The position numbers were made by a program, and so were the translations under genes. A DNA stretch of 51,444 nt from an uncultured bacterium (GTDB taxonomy: Bacteria > Bacillota > Clostridia > Lachnospirales > Lachnospiraceae), in the NCBI GenBank assembly GCA_947243845.1, contig CAMXIF010000020.1:1-51444 (forward strand). The letters run 5' to 3'. Under the pieces are notes generated by a model, which worked only from the letters and a program-made list of their open reading frames with translations, was not told the origin of the DNA and did not search any database. Of the stretch, positions 25,234-33,946 are shown piece by piece. How positions within the stretch are numbered: the stretch's first letter is position 1; every line of letters begins with the position of its first letter.

Positions 25234-26889
25234 CTACTTTCCTGTATAAACCACAATGCTTGGCCCTACATAGTATTCCTCTGGCGCATACCGAAAAATA
25301 TCCAGATAGCCAATACGATACTTCCACTCTCCGCCGTAAGAAATGCCCGGATAATTCTTAACCGCCACATATCCGTCAACCTTCTCCTCGTATGCCGCCT
25401 TTTTATCCGGATACATATCCTTTCCCTGACAGATCAGATAGTCTTGCCGCTGAGAAAAATAACCCGTAGCATACTGTACATCGATATAATATTCTCCTGA
25501 CACAAGCCGGTCCGGCAACAGGGAAATATCTTCTCCGATAGCAACAATGTCGTACTTATCTGCATCCATCACCGGTGCAAAGGAAGTGCAGTAAACTTTT
25601 GCCCCTTCCGGGATCAACTCTGCAATATCTGCAGACGCCTGCGTATAAGTCAGGCCATAACGATAATTGTTACACACAACTACTATATTGCATATGATCA
25701 TTAACACCACGACACCTGTTACAACCCCTGGCGCCGTAAACTTATTCATGAACTTTTGGTTATCCCTGCCATTCTCTCCATCCTCTTTATGTACTTCCTT
25801 TTTATGGAAAAAACGCGTAGCCAAGATCCGCTCCACTTCCATCAATCCATAGGTCATAAAAAGAAATGCAAAGGGAAGTACCAAAGACATATTCCTGCCA
25901 AGCACAATCTGATACTTGGATAGCAAAAGCAGGATGCAGACCGGCATCAACAAATATACCGCCAACTGCCCCCAGTCCTTTTTACGAATCAAATGCGCGA
26001 CCCCGATAAACAGTAATATTCCACCCACCGCGCCATAGTTCGTAAACCCGAAAGCCTCCAGATAGCCCAGAAGCGGCAGGTTATGTTCGATACCCGGATG
26101 TCCCCAGGCATAGTGATTCAAATTATACAGATTGTCCCCGATAAAGGTCTTAAAATGAAAGAACAGAGAATAATTGCACAGGCAAAATACCATCGCCAGC
26201 ACAATGCAGTCAATAAAGAACAGGTAATTATTTCGATGACTCTTCCAATACTTCTTCCGGATATGTAATGCCAGCCAGAAAATACCAAACACAACGCCAT
26301 GATATTTGGCGGCCATTGCCAGACCAATGCAGACTGCCATCAGCGGATACCATAAATACACCACACGTTCCTCGTTCTTATCCTGAAAGATGATGCAGCC
26401 AAGCAAAAGCAGCACATTCGCCACCGCATACAAAAGGGTATCCGGCCCCGTATAATAAAGATAAGCATAACCATACAGGGAAAAAACCGACAACAGAAAT
26501 CCCAGATAGCCAAATTTACGGTTTTCCGTCATAATCTTTACGGCAAAATACATGCAGAGATTGGAAAGAAGCGCTGTACCGCAGACCACATAGCGAAGAA
26601 GCACTACAGTATCCACCCCGGTCAGGAATTTCCCTAAGATTCTGACTCCTGCCGCCGCATAGTAAAAAGTCAGATGGGGATAGCGGAAAAAGTCCAGCAC
26701 ATAGATATCCCCCGTATAAAGATGCTGCTCCAACAGGTCATAAATATTCTGCAATGACAGCATTTCATCCACATTGGGATACAGCGGTAATTCGAACTGC
26801 CAATGTCTGTAAAATAGAAGCATGCCCGCAATAAGCGTACCCACAATGGCAGCCGCCATTCCGGCTTTTTCTTTTGTCTTCCTATTCAT
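25234..26889 (-). CDS. GT-C membrane glycosyltransferase (ArnT/PMT-like)
   Basis: A 551-residue protein with about 11-12 transmembrane helices. After the first helix comes an extracytoplasmic loop with the acidic pair NVDEML, the position of the catalytic acid in GT-C enzymes, then FFRYPHLTFYYAAAG, typical of the GT39/GT83 (PMT/ArnT) first loop. The C-terminal ~150 residues are soluble and probably outside the cell. Such enzymes use polyprenyl-phosphate sugars and act on the outer face. Last gene of the seven-gene operon; its ATG overlaps the previous stop (TAATG). Sugar and acceptor unknown. Confidence 0.82.
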   Translation of the reverse strand: MNRKTKEKAGMAAAIVGTLIAGMLLFYRHWQFELPLYPNVDEMLSLQNIYDLLEQHLYTGDIYVLDFFRYPHLTFYYAAAGVRILGKFLTGVDTVVLLRYVVCGTALLSNLCMYFAVKIMTENRKFGYLGFLLSVFSLYGYAYLYYTGPDTLLYAVANVLLLLGCIIFQDKNEERVVYLWYPLMAVCIGLAMAAKYHGVVFGIFWLALHIRKKYWKSHRNNYLFFIDCIVLAMVFCLCNYSLFFHFKTFIGDNLYNLNHYAWGHPGIEHNLPLLGYLEAFGFTNYGAVGGILLFIGVAHLIRKKDWGQLAVYLLMPVCILLLLSKYQIVLGRNMSLVLPFAFLFMTYGLMEVERILATRFFHKKEVHKEDGENGRDNQKFMNKFTAPGVVTGVVVLMIICNIVVVCNNYRYGLTYTQASADIAELIPEGAKVYCTSFAPVMDADKYDIVAIGEDISLLPDRLVSGEYYIDVQYATGYFSQRQDYLICQGKDMYPDKKAAYEEKVDGYVAVKNYPGISYGGEWKYRIGYLDIFRYAPEEYYVGPSIVVYTGK

Positions 26890-27482
26890 TATTCCATCCA
26901 GTCCTTAATATGATAGCTCTTGGTACAGATAGCATCAAACACAATACCCTGCTCCCTGATGTACTGCTTATATTGTGACAGTTTTTCTTCCTGCGCTTCC
27001 AGTTCAGGGGATACGAAACATAATTGATAGCCAAGCTTTTTTAATTCCTGAAAACTATCCCGGTCAATCGGCACCTTCGTAAAGCAGTCCACCCACACCC
27101 ACTCGGCCTTGCCCGCCATATTGCGGATTGTATCAAGCCCCTCTAATTCACTGAACCGCAGCGCAACCTGATGTACCCCCATGTCAGTCAACAATTTGAT
27201 CATCGGAAACGAGGAATCCAGGAAAAAGTACTTTTCTATATGATACTGCTCCATATATTCGAGCACTTTATGTTCGATCCGCTCACTCTTAATGTTTAGG
27301 ATCATGGTGCCATGATGATATTCCTTACAGTAATCCTCAAAATCCTCGCCCGCCTCGAAGGGATTGTGGGAAATATAAATCCTGCCGTTTAAATCATCCC
27401 TTAAATCCAGCTCCACACCATACTCTGTAGGCAGTTTACGAAGTTCCTCTACTGTATTTATTCTGTGTGCTATGTATTCCAT
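26889..27482 (-). CDS. GDPD/PI-PLC-like TIM-barrel protein
   Basis: A 197-residue protein resembling the glycerophosphodiester phosphodiesterase fold: AHRIN at the start (H-R pair), GVELDLRDDLNGRIYISHNPF (E-x-D and catalytic-type His), MILNIKSE and a late LRFSELEG. It is shorter than normal GDPDs (~240 aa or more), and I see no evidence that it is secreted. Similar proteins occur in capsule and glycan clusters. The start at 27482 is set by GGAGG just before it. It might act on a phosphodiester-linked glycan intermediate; this is inference. Confidence 0.72.
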   Translation of the reverse strand: MEYIAHRINTVEELRKLPTEYGVELDLRDDLNGRIYISHNPFEAGEDFEDYCKEYHHGTMILNIKSERIEHKVLEYMEQYHIEKYFFLDSSFPMIKLLTDMGVHQVALRFSELEGLDTIRNMAGKAEWVWVDCFTKVPIDRDSFQELKKLGYQLCFVSPELEAQEEKLSQYKQYIREQGIVFDAICTKSYHIKDWME

Positions 27483-27492
27483 ACTTCCTCCT

Positions 27493-28191
27493 TCACAGTT
27501 TCCCACTCTTCTTTAGTTTCACACTGAAATCAATGGTTCTCTTAATAAATTTCCACTTTGCTTTAAGACCCGTATTCCATTTGGATTCCCCATGAATCCT
27601 TTCCGGGAAGAGCACCGGAAAACGGACTACTTTAAGCCCTTTCTTCCGGGCCATATACAAGGCATACAGATCCAGTGAAAAATCATGGGGCGGCTCCACC
27701 CAGCCATCAAAGAAAACTTTGGGGAAAATATTGGGCTGCGCATTGATATCATACAACTTCTTATGTAGATAACAGGTCTCAAAAAAACTCATGCCAACCG
27801 TAAAGAATACATCAAATAGCGGCCGTCCTTTTCGATTACCTTTTACAAATACAAGCCCCTTCTCCCGCTCAATAATATCCAGCGCTTTAATGATATCCGC
27901 CGGATCCGTCTGCATGTCCGCATGCGTCCAGCCGATATACTCGCCCTGGCACATGTGAAGTCCCTGTAGGATACCGTATCCGTATCCCTGGTTCACCTCC
28001 ACCAGTGTCGTCTTTGCAAAGGGATACTTTGGCAGTAATTCTTCCAATACCTGCGCACTGTTGTCTGTAGAACCATTATTCACCAGAATGACTTCCATGT
28101 CTTCCCGTTCTATCACTTCCTGAAACCGCTCTAAAATAAGCGGTATGTTATCCTCTTCATTATAACACGGTACTACGATTGAAAGTTTCAT
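27493..28191 (-). CDS. GT2 glycosyltransferase (polyprenyl-phosphate sugar synthase-like)
   Basis: A 232-residue GT-A-fold enzyme: SIVVPCYNEEDNI at the start, VNNGSTDNS, the nucleotide/metal region around GWTHADMQTDP (DxD-like DMQTD), and a late ERIHGESKW. The style and length match dolichol- or undecaprenyl-phosphate sugar synthases, though without the C-terminal membrane helices seen in some. It could supply the lipid-linked sugar donor needed by the two GT-C enzymes in this operon. Confidence 0.88.
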   Translation of the reverse strand: MKLSIVVPCYNEEDNIPLILERFQEVIEREDMEVILVNNGSTDNSAQVLEELLPKYPFAKTTLVEVNQGYGYGILQGLHMCQGEYIGWTHADMQTDPADIIKALDIIEREKGLVFVKGNRKGRPLFDVFFTVGMSFFETCYLHKKLYDINAQPNIFPKVFFDGWVEPPHDFSLDLYALYMARKKGLKVVRFPVLFPERIHGESKWNTGLKAKWKFIKRTIDFSVKLKKSGKL

Positions 28192-28215
28192 ATTTTTTCC
28201 ATTCCTTTCCTGGTA

Positions 28216-28926
28216 CTACTGTTCATCCACCAATCTATTTAACAGTTCTTCCAGCTGCCTGTAATCTTTCACGATATGATAATCTTGGCCGCTATTCATA
28301 CTTTCTGTCTTCTCTTCCGGACAGAACCAAACTGCATGCATTCCTGCTGCCACAGCTCCCATCACATCTTTTTTGTAATCGTCACCTATAAAACAGACTT
28401 CCGCCGGCCGTAACCCCAGTTTCTCCAGACACAGTGCAAAAATTTCCGGTGCAGGCTTCTCCTGCCCAGTCTCCTCACTGGTCACCAGACAATCCACATC
28501 ATCGACAAGTCCTAAAGCCTCCAGTTTGCGATGCTGGATATGCGCTGTCAGATCCGTACAAATTCCGATTTTAATTCCTTTATCATGCAGTCCATCCAAC
28601 AGTTCCCGGACACCCGGCCGCAGCCGCATCTGTGTAAGAAAAGTGCCCCAGTAGGTCTCATACATCTGCAAAGACAAAGACAGGGGCTTACAGTCCAAAT
28701 ATTCCAATGTTTTCTGAAAATACAACATTCTGTTGTGTGATGCTCCGGTATTGCCAAGGCTGTCTTTGGTCGCCTTGCGTCCACGCTTAAAAGCCTCTTC
28801 GTATCTTTCCTCACTGACCTTCAGGTTCTTACAGACAAGCATTTTCACCCTGTCCCCAGCTTCCCGGTCCAAGGCCTTATAGCCATATAATGTATCGTCC
28901 AGATCAAAGATTGCTGCCTTTATCAT
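28216..28926 (-). CDS. HAD-family phosphatase
   Basis: A 236-residue haloacid dehalogenase-type hydrolase with a helical cap (YjjG/PGP-like). Marks: motif I FDLDDTLYG (nucleophile D8 or D9-type Asp), motif II GICTDLT, conserved Lys before EKPAPEIF, and motif IV FIGDDYKKDV. It most likely removes phosphate from a small sugar or polyol phosphate in the pathway of this operon. Its ribosome site (GGAAGGGAG) is separated from the ATG by a 7-bp hairpin (28935-28953). Confidence 0.88.
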   Translation of the reverse strand: MIKAAIFDLDDTLYGYKALDREAGDRVKMLVCKNLKVSEERYEEAFKRGRKATKDSLGNTGASHNRMLYFQKTLEYLDCKPLSLSLQMYETYWGTFLTQMRLRPGVRELLDGLHDKGIKIGICTDLTAHIQHRKLEALGLVDDVDCLVTSEETGQEKPAPEIFALCLEKLGLRPAEVCFIGDDYKKDVMGAVAAGMHAVWFCPEEKTESMNSGQDYHIVKDYRQLEELLNRLVDEQ

Positions 28927-28934
28927 TTTATATC

Positions 28935-28953
28935 ATACAACGTATTGTTGTAT
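28935..28953 (-). promoter_or_regulatory. Hairpin between ribosome site and start of the HAD gene
   Basis: ATACAAC and GTTGTAT pair across five bases. On the minus-strand mRNA the order is GGAAGGGAG, hairpin, GATAAA, ATG. Folding would bring the ribosome site to a normal distance from the start; without folding it is too far. It may tune translation within the operon. Confidence 0.4.
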
Positions 28954-28962
28954 CTCCCTTCC

Positions 28963-31083
28963 TCAATCCTTTTTCATAATTTCACCGATCACCAGCAAAA
29001 GCATTAACTGTACGGCGCCGTTTACCCCGTCTTCCCAGACCATATGACCGCCTGTCAGATCTTCAATCTGTGGTATGGCACTACATGCTGCAGATGCCCA
29101 GAACTCTTTATCCACCTTAAGTTCTTCACTCCGAAACACAATTTTTTGATGTAAAAGGTCATCGTACGTTAAAGCGCCGAAGATTCCCTGATCCCGTAAG
29201 ATTGCCAGCATCGGTTCCGCATTGACTTCTATACCTATCAGAAATTCCAAGCTCAAAGATGCTTCATAGCCTTCCGGAGGATTTTGCTCCACTGACAACA
29301 GGGGATCAAAATAGCGAATTACCAGATCGGCGTACTGCTTTTGTGGATGAATATAACGTCTGGCATCCTCCCGGCGGGCCTTAATCTGTTCCATGACAGC
29401 AGTCCTGTCATGTCCTCTGCTGTCCTGATCTCTTTCCAGCTTCCAATAGCATCTGAGATCCTCGTCCGTATCCAGATAAATCTTCATATCCAACGCCTGC
29501 CGCATCTGCGGCAAATAGAGGGAATGCAACCCGCACATGACGATATAGGGCTTGGGCGCTACCCGCTTTTTGTTGGTGAAAGTCCCGGTTTCATGATCAT
29601 AATCAGCCCGTCTGACCGCATTATTGCCGCGCAGCACCTGCAAATCCTCCGCCTGGCGATAGAGATAATTCGCCTGGGGGTTTAAATGCGTCATCTCTTT
29701 CCAATTATCATTGCCGCGCTCCCATTTATGGTCTCCATCACCTTCTACGCACAGGATATGATCCTCTGACAGAAGTTCTTTTAACATAGTAAGCAGCCTG
29801 CTCTTACCCGCACCGCTGTCGCCCGCAATCCCAATCGTGAAAGGACGGTTTCTACGGCGATAATAGGAATTGCTGTTGACACCATACAAATACATGCAGA
29901 CTACCAAAATCAGGAAAACGCCTACCATCAGCGTAAATACAATATCCTTCAGCGCAGGATACGACAGCTTCAGAAAACTTAAATCCCTGCCAAGGAAATA
30001 TAAATCCACAAACTGAGTCTTATGAAAACATACATAATACAGCAGATACAGCAGGTTAAACACTCCATAAACCAGAACCATCTTGCCCCGGTTCTCTGAA
30101 AGCCCCGCCAGATATAACATAACAAACGGTACGATCCAGATAAACCATGCCTGCATCGCGGGCACAAACGCAAGAAAGACCGAGAAGAGCAGTCCCGTCA
30201 TACTGATCAGCAGATCCCGGTTCATCTGATTGATCTGAAAAGCCTGGAAATAGATGAAGAGCAGCACCAGCACGGAAAGCAGCAAATGTGCATTGCCATA
30301 ATCCAGATAGACACTGTCGATTGCCTGCTGCTCCTTGTTAAACAATACCATATTGATAAATCCGCTTCCCCAGAACGGCAGCACAACAGCCACCGTGGCC
30401 AGGACAGGCAGTCCCATCATGACAATGGCTTTCCGGCGCCCTTTTCTTTTATAGATATAAAGAAAAAACAGGGGAAGCACCGCCGCGATATGAAACTTGG
30501 ACGAAAGTGCAAGCGCAAGAAAAGCCATAAACTTCCACTCATTGGACAAATGCTTCTCCGCCATAGTATTCGTCTCCGCCAAAAAATAAACCGCTCCCAC
30601 CAAAAAAACGGTGGGAATGATATCCAGCTGTCCATGCATATAAGCGGCATATAAAATAATCGGAGACAGAAAATACAGCACCAAAATATATTTTCTCTTA
30701 TCCTTAAAAATCTGCATCAGGAAGTACAGCCCAAGCAGATCCAGCAAAAGAATAGGCAGTTTAAAAACCAGATTCTGAATAAAAATGGGCATCCCCGCAA
30801 AGAGCGTAACAAAAACGCCGCCAATACATTCTATAAATAACATCACCGGTGGATAGGGAAAAGACGAGAGCAGCTGATGGTCATAATAGAACTGATAGGG
30901 ATTCTCCCCGCTTAAAAAGCACTTCACAAAGGGAATGAACATCAAATCCTGATAATCGGAAGAAAACAATCCCATCAGGCATAACTTGAATAAGACTCCC
31001 ACAATAATGGCAGTCTTTATATATTTTTGATAGTTTTTCTCCATGTCAAGTGCAGGTAATTTTTGCAACATCTGACAGACCAA
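28963..31083 (-). CDS. GT-C membrane glycosyltransferase fused to a uridine-kinase-like domain
   Basis: A 706-residue two-part protein. Residues ~22-402 form about ten membrane helices with GT-C/GT87-like marks: SSDYQD at 41-46, SGENPYQFYYDHQ, FPYPP and HGQLDIIP at 150-157. Residues ~413-706 form a P-loop kinase of the phosphoribulokinase/uridine kinase family: Walker A GIAGDSGAGKS at 418-428, then DYDHETGTF, IYLDTDEDLRCYWKLERD, and IHPQKQYADLVIRYF. So one chain could phosphorylate a small substrate inside and transfer a sugar outside. The start is unsure: TTG at 31083 is very near AAAGG; ATG at 31071 or 31044 is possible. I know of no described enzyme with this fusion. Confidence 0.85.
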   Translation of the reverse strand: MVCQMLQKLPALDMEKNYQKYIKTAIIVGVLFKLCLMGLFSSDYQDLMFIPFVKCFLSGENPYQFYYDHQLLSSFPYPPVMLFIECIGGVFVTLFAGMPIFIQNLVFKLPILLLDLLGLYFLMQIFKDKRKYILVLYFLSPIILYAAYMHGQLDIIPTVFLVGAVYFLAETNTMAEKHLSNEWKFMAFLALALSSKFHIAAVLPLFFLYIYKRKGRRKAIVMMGLPVLATVAVVLPFWGSGFINMVLFNKEQQAIDSVYLDYGNAHLLLSVLVLLFIYFQAFQINQMNRDLLISMTGLLFSVFLAFVPAMQAWFIWIVPFVMLYLAGLSENRGKMVLVYGVFNLLYLLYYVCFHKTQFVDLYFLGRDLSFLKLSYPALKDIVFTLMVGVFLILVVCMYLYGVNSNSYYRRRNRPFTIGIAGDSGAGKSRLLTMLKELLSEDHILCVEGDGDHKWERGNDNWKEMTHLNPQANYLYRQAEDLQVLRGNNAVRRADYDHETGTFTNKKRVAPKPYIVMCGLHSLYLPQMRQALDMKIYLDTDEDLRCYWKLERDQDSRGHDRTAVMEQIKARREDARRYIHPQKQYADLVIRYFDPLLSVEQNPPEGYEASLSLEFLIGIEVNAEPMLAILRDQGIFGALTYDDLLHQKIVFRSEELKVDKEFWASAACSAIPQIEDLTGGHMVWEDGVNGAVQLMLLLVIGEIMKKD

Positions 31084-31106
31084 TGCCTTTCTTTCGTGTC
31101 TATCTT

Positions 31107-32750
31107 CTATCTTACCAGACTTTCTCTTTTAAGGAAATCCTCAAAATATTTGTATGTGTGTTGATAACCCTCATAATCCGCCGGTGTACCCCAGCCTACA
31201 TAACGGTCAATGTCAAAAATCTTCGCCTGATACCCAAGGTCCAGCACATGCTTCACTGTCTGATCCACATAAAATTCCCCGTTAATTCTGTCATTCTCCT
31301 CAATCATTTTCGCCGTGGCTTCCAGGAAAATCCTAGCCTCTCTAAACCAGAAAGTGGCAACCACTGCCGGATCTTCCATCGGCGTATCGGAAATTACTTT
31401 TTTGATAGAAGTACCCGTAATATTCCCCTGATCATCAGTGATCATCCAGCCATAAGCGTTGGGATTAGCTAAGACCGCCTCATTGTGCCGATAGGTAAAC
31501 ACAATACAGTCACAGTTCTGCGTCAGACGCTGGAACACTTCCGTGTCAATATCCATCCCGTTATCACATCCCGCAATCAAAAGCGGTTCCTCCAGATCAA
31601 GATATGCTTCCGCCAGCATACAGGTACAGGCCTGTCCCTCTGTCAAATGGTCAATGGTAATAAACTGTGCCTTCGGATAATACTGTTTGACAATATCCTC
31701 CACACCATCTTCCTTATGAAATGTACGATCCACATAGATCACATTACTGCCGTCTTCCCTGACACCCGGTAAATCCTTCGTTGCACAGACCACCATGGGC
31801 TTTTCCTGTCCGTCCCAACGGTCTATGGTCATAATGGCCGGTTTATGTTCTTTATATCCCGCTTCCGCAAACCGCTGACCGGCACCCGCCATCGGTATCA
31901 GCACTTTGCCGGCCGATGCCGCCTCTTCTGTCCGGTTCCCTGCCGGACTGCCGCTTTTTGCCTGTCGAATCAAATCCGTCCAATATACAAATTCCTGCAT
32001 ATCCTCCGGCGTGCCCCACTGACAAAAATAATCCACATTCGCCGGCACCCATACTTTCAGGCCGTCCTGCACCATAAAGTTATAGGGCAGACTGGCATAA
32101 TATTCGCCATTGATAGCACACTCCTCGTGCTCTGTCAGAATCTGACAATATTTTTCCATGATATCGCCGTTTTTAAAATAATACAGACCCGGTGAATGTC
32201 TGGCTTTCGTCTTATCTTCCTCGAAGGAATACTTTTCCCGAATCTCGATCAGATTATCCTCTTCGTCCGTCAGACAAGACGCATAATAATTCTTCTGTGG
32301 CAGCAGGTTAGGATGAAATCCTGTATAACAGGGCACACTTCCATCACAATCCCTTTCCTTCGCCATAGCCGCAAAGGCCTGAAAATCCCAGGTCATGTAA
32401 AAATCACAGTAATTGATGATACAAGGCGCTTTCGCATCAATCCGGTGCGCCTCTTTTAATTCCCGATATGCCCGAAGTACATCATAGACAGGCCCTTTCT
32501 TAATCCAGTTCTCAATCGCTACAATCTGTGCCTGTGGCGCGAGCGCTATAAGCCGCTCTTTCATGGCAGGGTCGTTAGCAAAATGTTCTCCCCGACATAC
32601 AAATATGAAATCCGTATCAGCCGGATACATTCTCTTAACAATCCACTCTATGATCGGCATCTCCATAATCGGTATAAAAGGCTTTAACTCCTTATATCCG
32701 GCCGCCACAAAGCGGGAGCCATAACCTGTCATCGGAATCATTACATACAT
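31107..32750 (-). CDS. Tandem sugar-phosphate nucleotidyltransferase
   Basis: 547 residues made of two homologous nucleotidyltransferase domains. Domain 1 (about 1-265) begins MIPMTGYGSRFVAAGYKELK; domain 2 (about 285-547) begins LIPMAGAGQRFAEAGYKEHK. Each has the G-x-G-x-R nucleotide loop, a downstream Lys, a metal-site Asp (NYCDF in 1, AGCDNGMD in 2) and an INGEYY/INGEFY segment. A Ser/Gly-rich linker joins them. The style resembles BcbE/HddC-like enzymes of capsule pathways, which make NDP- or CDP-activated units. Two active sites suggest two substrates or two steps. GGAGGG precedes the ATG. Confidence 0.85.
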   Translation of the reverse strand: MYVMIPMTGYGSRFVAAGYKELKPFIPIMEMPIIEWIVKRMYPADTDFIFVCRGEHFANDPAMKERLIALAPQAQIVAIENWIKKGPVYDVLRAYRELKEAHRIDAKAPCIINYCDFYMTWDFQAFAAMAKERDCDGSVPCYTGFHPNLLPQKNYYASCLTDEEDNLIEIREKYSFEEDKTKARHSPGLYYFKNGDIMEKYCQILTEHEECAINGEYYASLPYNFMVQDGLKVWVPANVDYFCQWGTPEDMQEFVYWTDLIRQAKSGSPAGNRTEEAASAGKVLIPMAGAGQRFAEAGYKEHKPAIMTIDRWDGQEKPMVVCATKDLPGVREDGSNVIYVDRTFHKEDGVEDIVKQYYPKAQFITIDHLTEGQACTCMLAEAYLDLEEPLLIAGCDNGMDIDTEVFQRLTQNCDCIVFTYRHNEAVLANPNAYGWMITDDQGNITGTSIKKVISDTPMEDPAVVATFWFREARIFLEATAKMIEENDRINGEFYVDQTVKHVLDLGYQAKIFDIDRYVGWGTPADYEGYQHTYKYFEDFLKRESLVR

Positions 32751-32761
32751 GGCCGTCCCTC

Positions 32762-33817
32762 CTATTTCAACATCCTGCGATATTTCTCACTGTCCCAGTT
32801 TAACAGTTCATCCTGCTGATCCTCATTCAGATAATTCATCTTTTTCTTCAGATTCGCTGTCTGAACCTGCGCGGCAAAACTCATCACATTCTCAATTTCC
32901 TGCGCCTTTTTCACACTTTCCGCCACAATATAGATATGTCTGCGGTAACAGATCATTACCGGCCTGCCATGTGCATCCATGAAATCCACAATATCCCGGC
33001 GGCTGAAATCATCACAAAGACATAATATCTTCTTGGCCCCATAGACTACACAGTCCGGGCAAAAAGCATGGTTCCACCGTCCCGGCCCTATCAGGGCATC
33101 TCCTATGTACTCCCATGACAGATACTGGCTCTGCGTGGTATATACGATCATATCCTGTAACTGGGGAATCCGCAGAAACATATCCCATATCCGGGTGGCT
33201 GAAGAATAGATCCGATAGGAAGCATGCAGATAACCGGCAATCTTTCTAAGAATCTCTTCCGTCTTCTCTATCACCCGTTCGGGAGTATTGGCACTGACCA
33301 CAAGGCCGTGATTTTCCAAAAAGATTACTTCGCTATCGCCATTCGGCGCCGACTGTTCCTTGCATGCCCTGTAACAGGCTTGCGCTAACACCGCTCCCGG
33401 TTTATGATAAGACACCCAGACAGCCTCCGGAAAAAGTTCCTGAAGCTCCTTCTTTCCACCTTCCCTGGCAGTCAGTATATTTACAAGCATGGGATGAGAA
33501 TGTAGGGTATATTTTCCCGTCATTGCATGTAAAAAGGTCTCAATGGAAGCATGTCCCTCCTCCATCTGCGCCTGTACAAGCAGTTTTTTACCATCCTCTT
33601 CTGTCATTGCACCCTCTTGATTCTCAAAATAATCCTGAATCACACGGTAATTTACTTTCATATAACCATTATCTGCACTTACGTCAGCCAGCTGGCAGCC
33701 TGAACTTTTGACCAGCATAACTTGATTATCCAACTTGACAGATGTATTGCCGCCTCCTGCCTGCGCCAGATCATTCCTCATACCTGCATACTTCGAAATC
33801 TGAATAAGTCCATTCAT
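32762..33817 (-). CDS. Class II aldolase/adducin family protein
   Basis: A 351-residue protein whose first ~210 residues match the zinc class II aldolase fold: GGGNTSVKL, SSGCQL, the metal pair LHSHPMLVNIL, and ENHGLVV as the third His. The C-terminal ~140 residues are an extra domain ending in a charged tail, as in RhaD-like fusions. These enzymes cleave or form sugar phosphates with dihydroxyacetone phosphate or lactaldehyde. First gene of the seven-gene operon. The start at 33817 follows AGGAGA by six bases; the ATG at 33838 would put this site inside. Confidence 0.85.
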   Translation of the reverse strand: MNGLIQISKYAGMRNDLAQAGGGNTSVKLDNQVMLVKSSGCQLADVSADNGYMKVNYRVIQDYFENQEGAMTEEDGKKLLVQAQMEEGHASIETFLHAMTGKYTLHSHPMLVNILTAREGGKKELQELFPEAVWVSYHKPGAVLAQACYRACKEQSAPNGDSEVIFLENHGLVVSANTPERVIEKTEEILRKIAGYLHASYRIYSSATRIWDMFLRIPQLQDMIVYTTQSQYLSWEYIGDALIGPGRWNHAFCPDCVVYGAKKILCLCDDFSRRDIVDFMDAHGRPVMICYRRHIYIVAESVKKAQEIENVMSFAAQVQTANLKKKMNYLNEDQQDELLNWDSEKYRRMLK

Positions 33818-33946
33818 CACTATTCTCCTACTTTTCATCCTGCTAAGTTAACGTATCGTGAATTCTGCTAAAATGATATATCACCCATATCATTCTATCA
33901 TAACTTTGGACTTATTACTACGTTAAATAATACACATTTTCTCTTA

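Noticed and set aside
25234..33817. Phosphonate biosynthesis cluster
   Set aside because: No PEP mutase or phosphonopyruvate decarboxylase gene, although nucleotidyltransferase and aldolase genes could suggest one.
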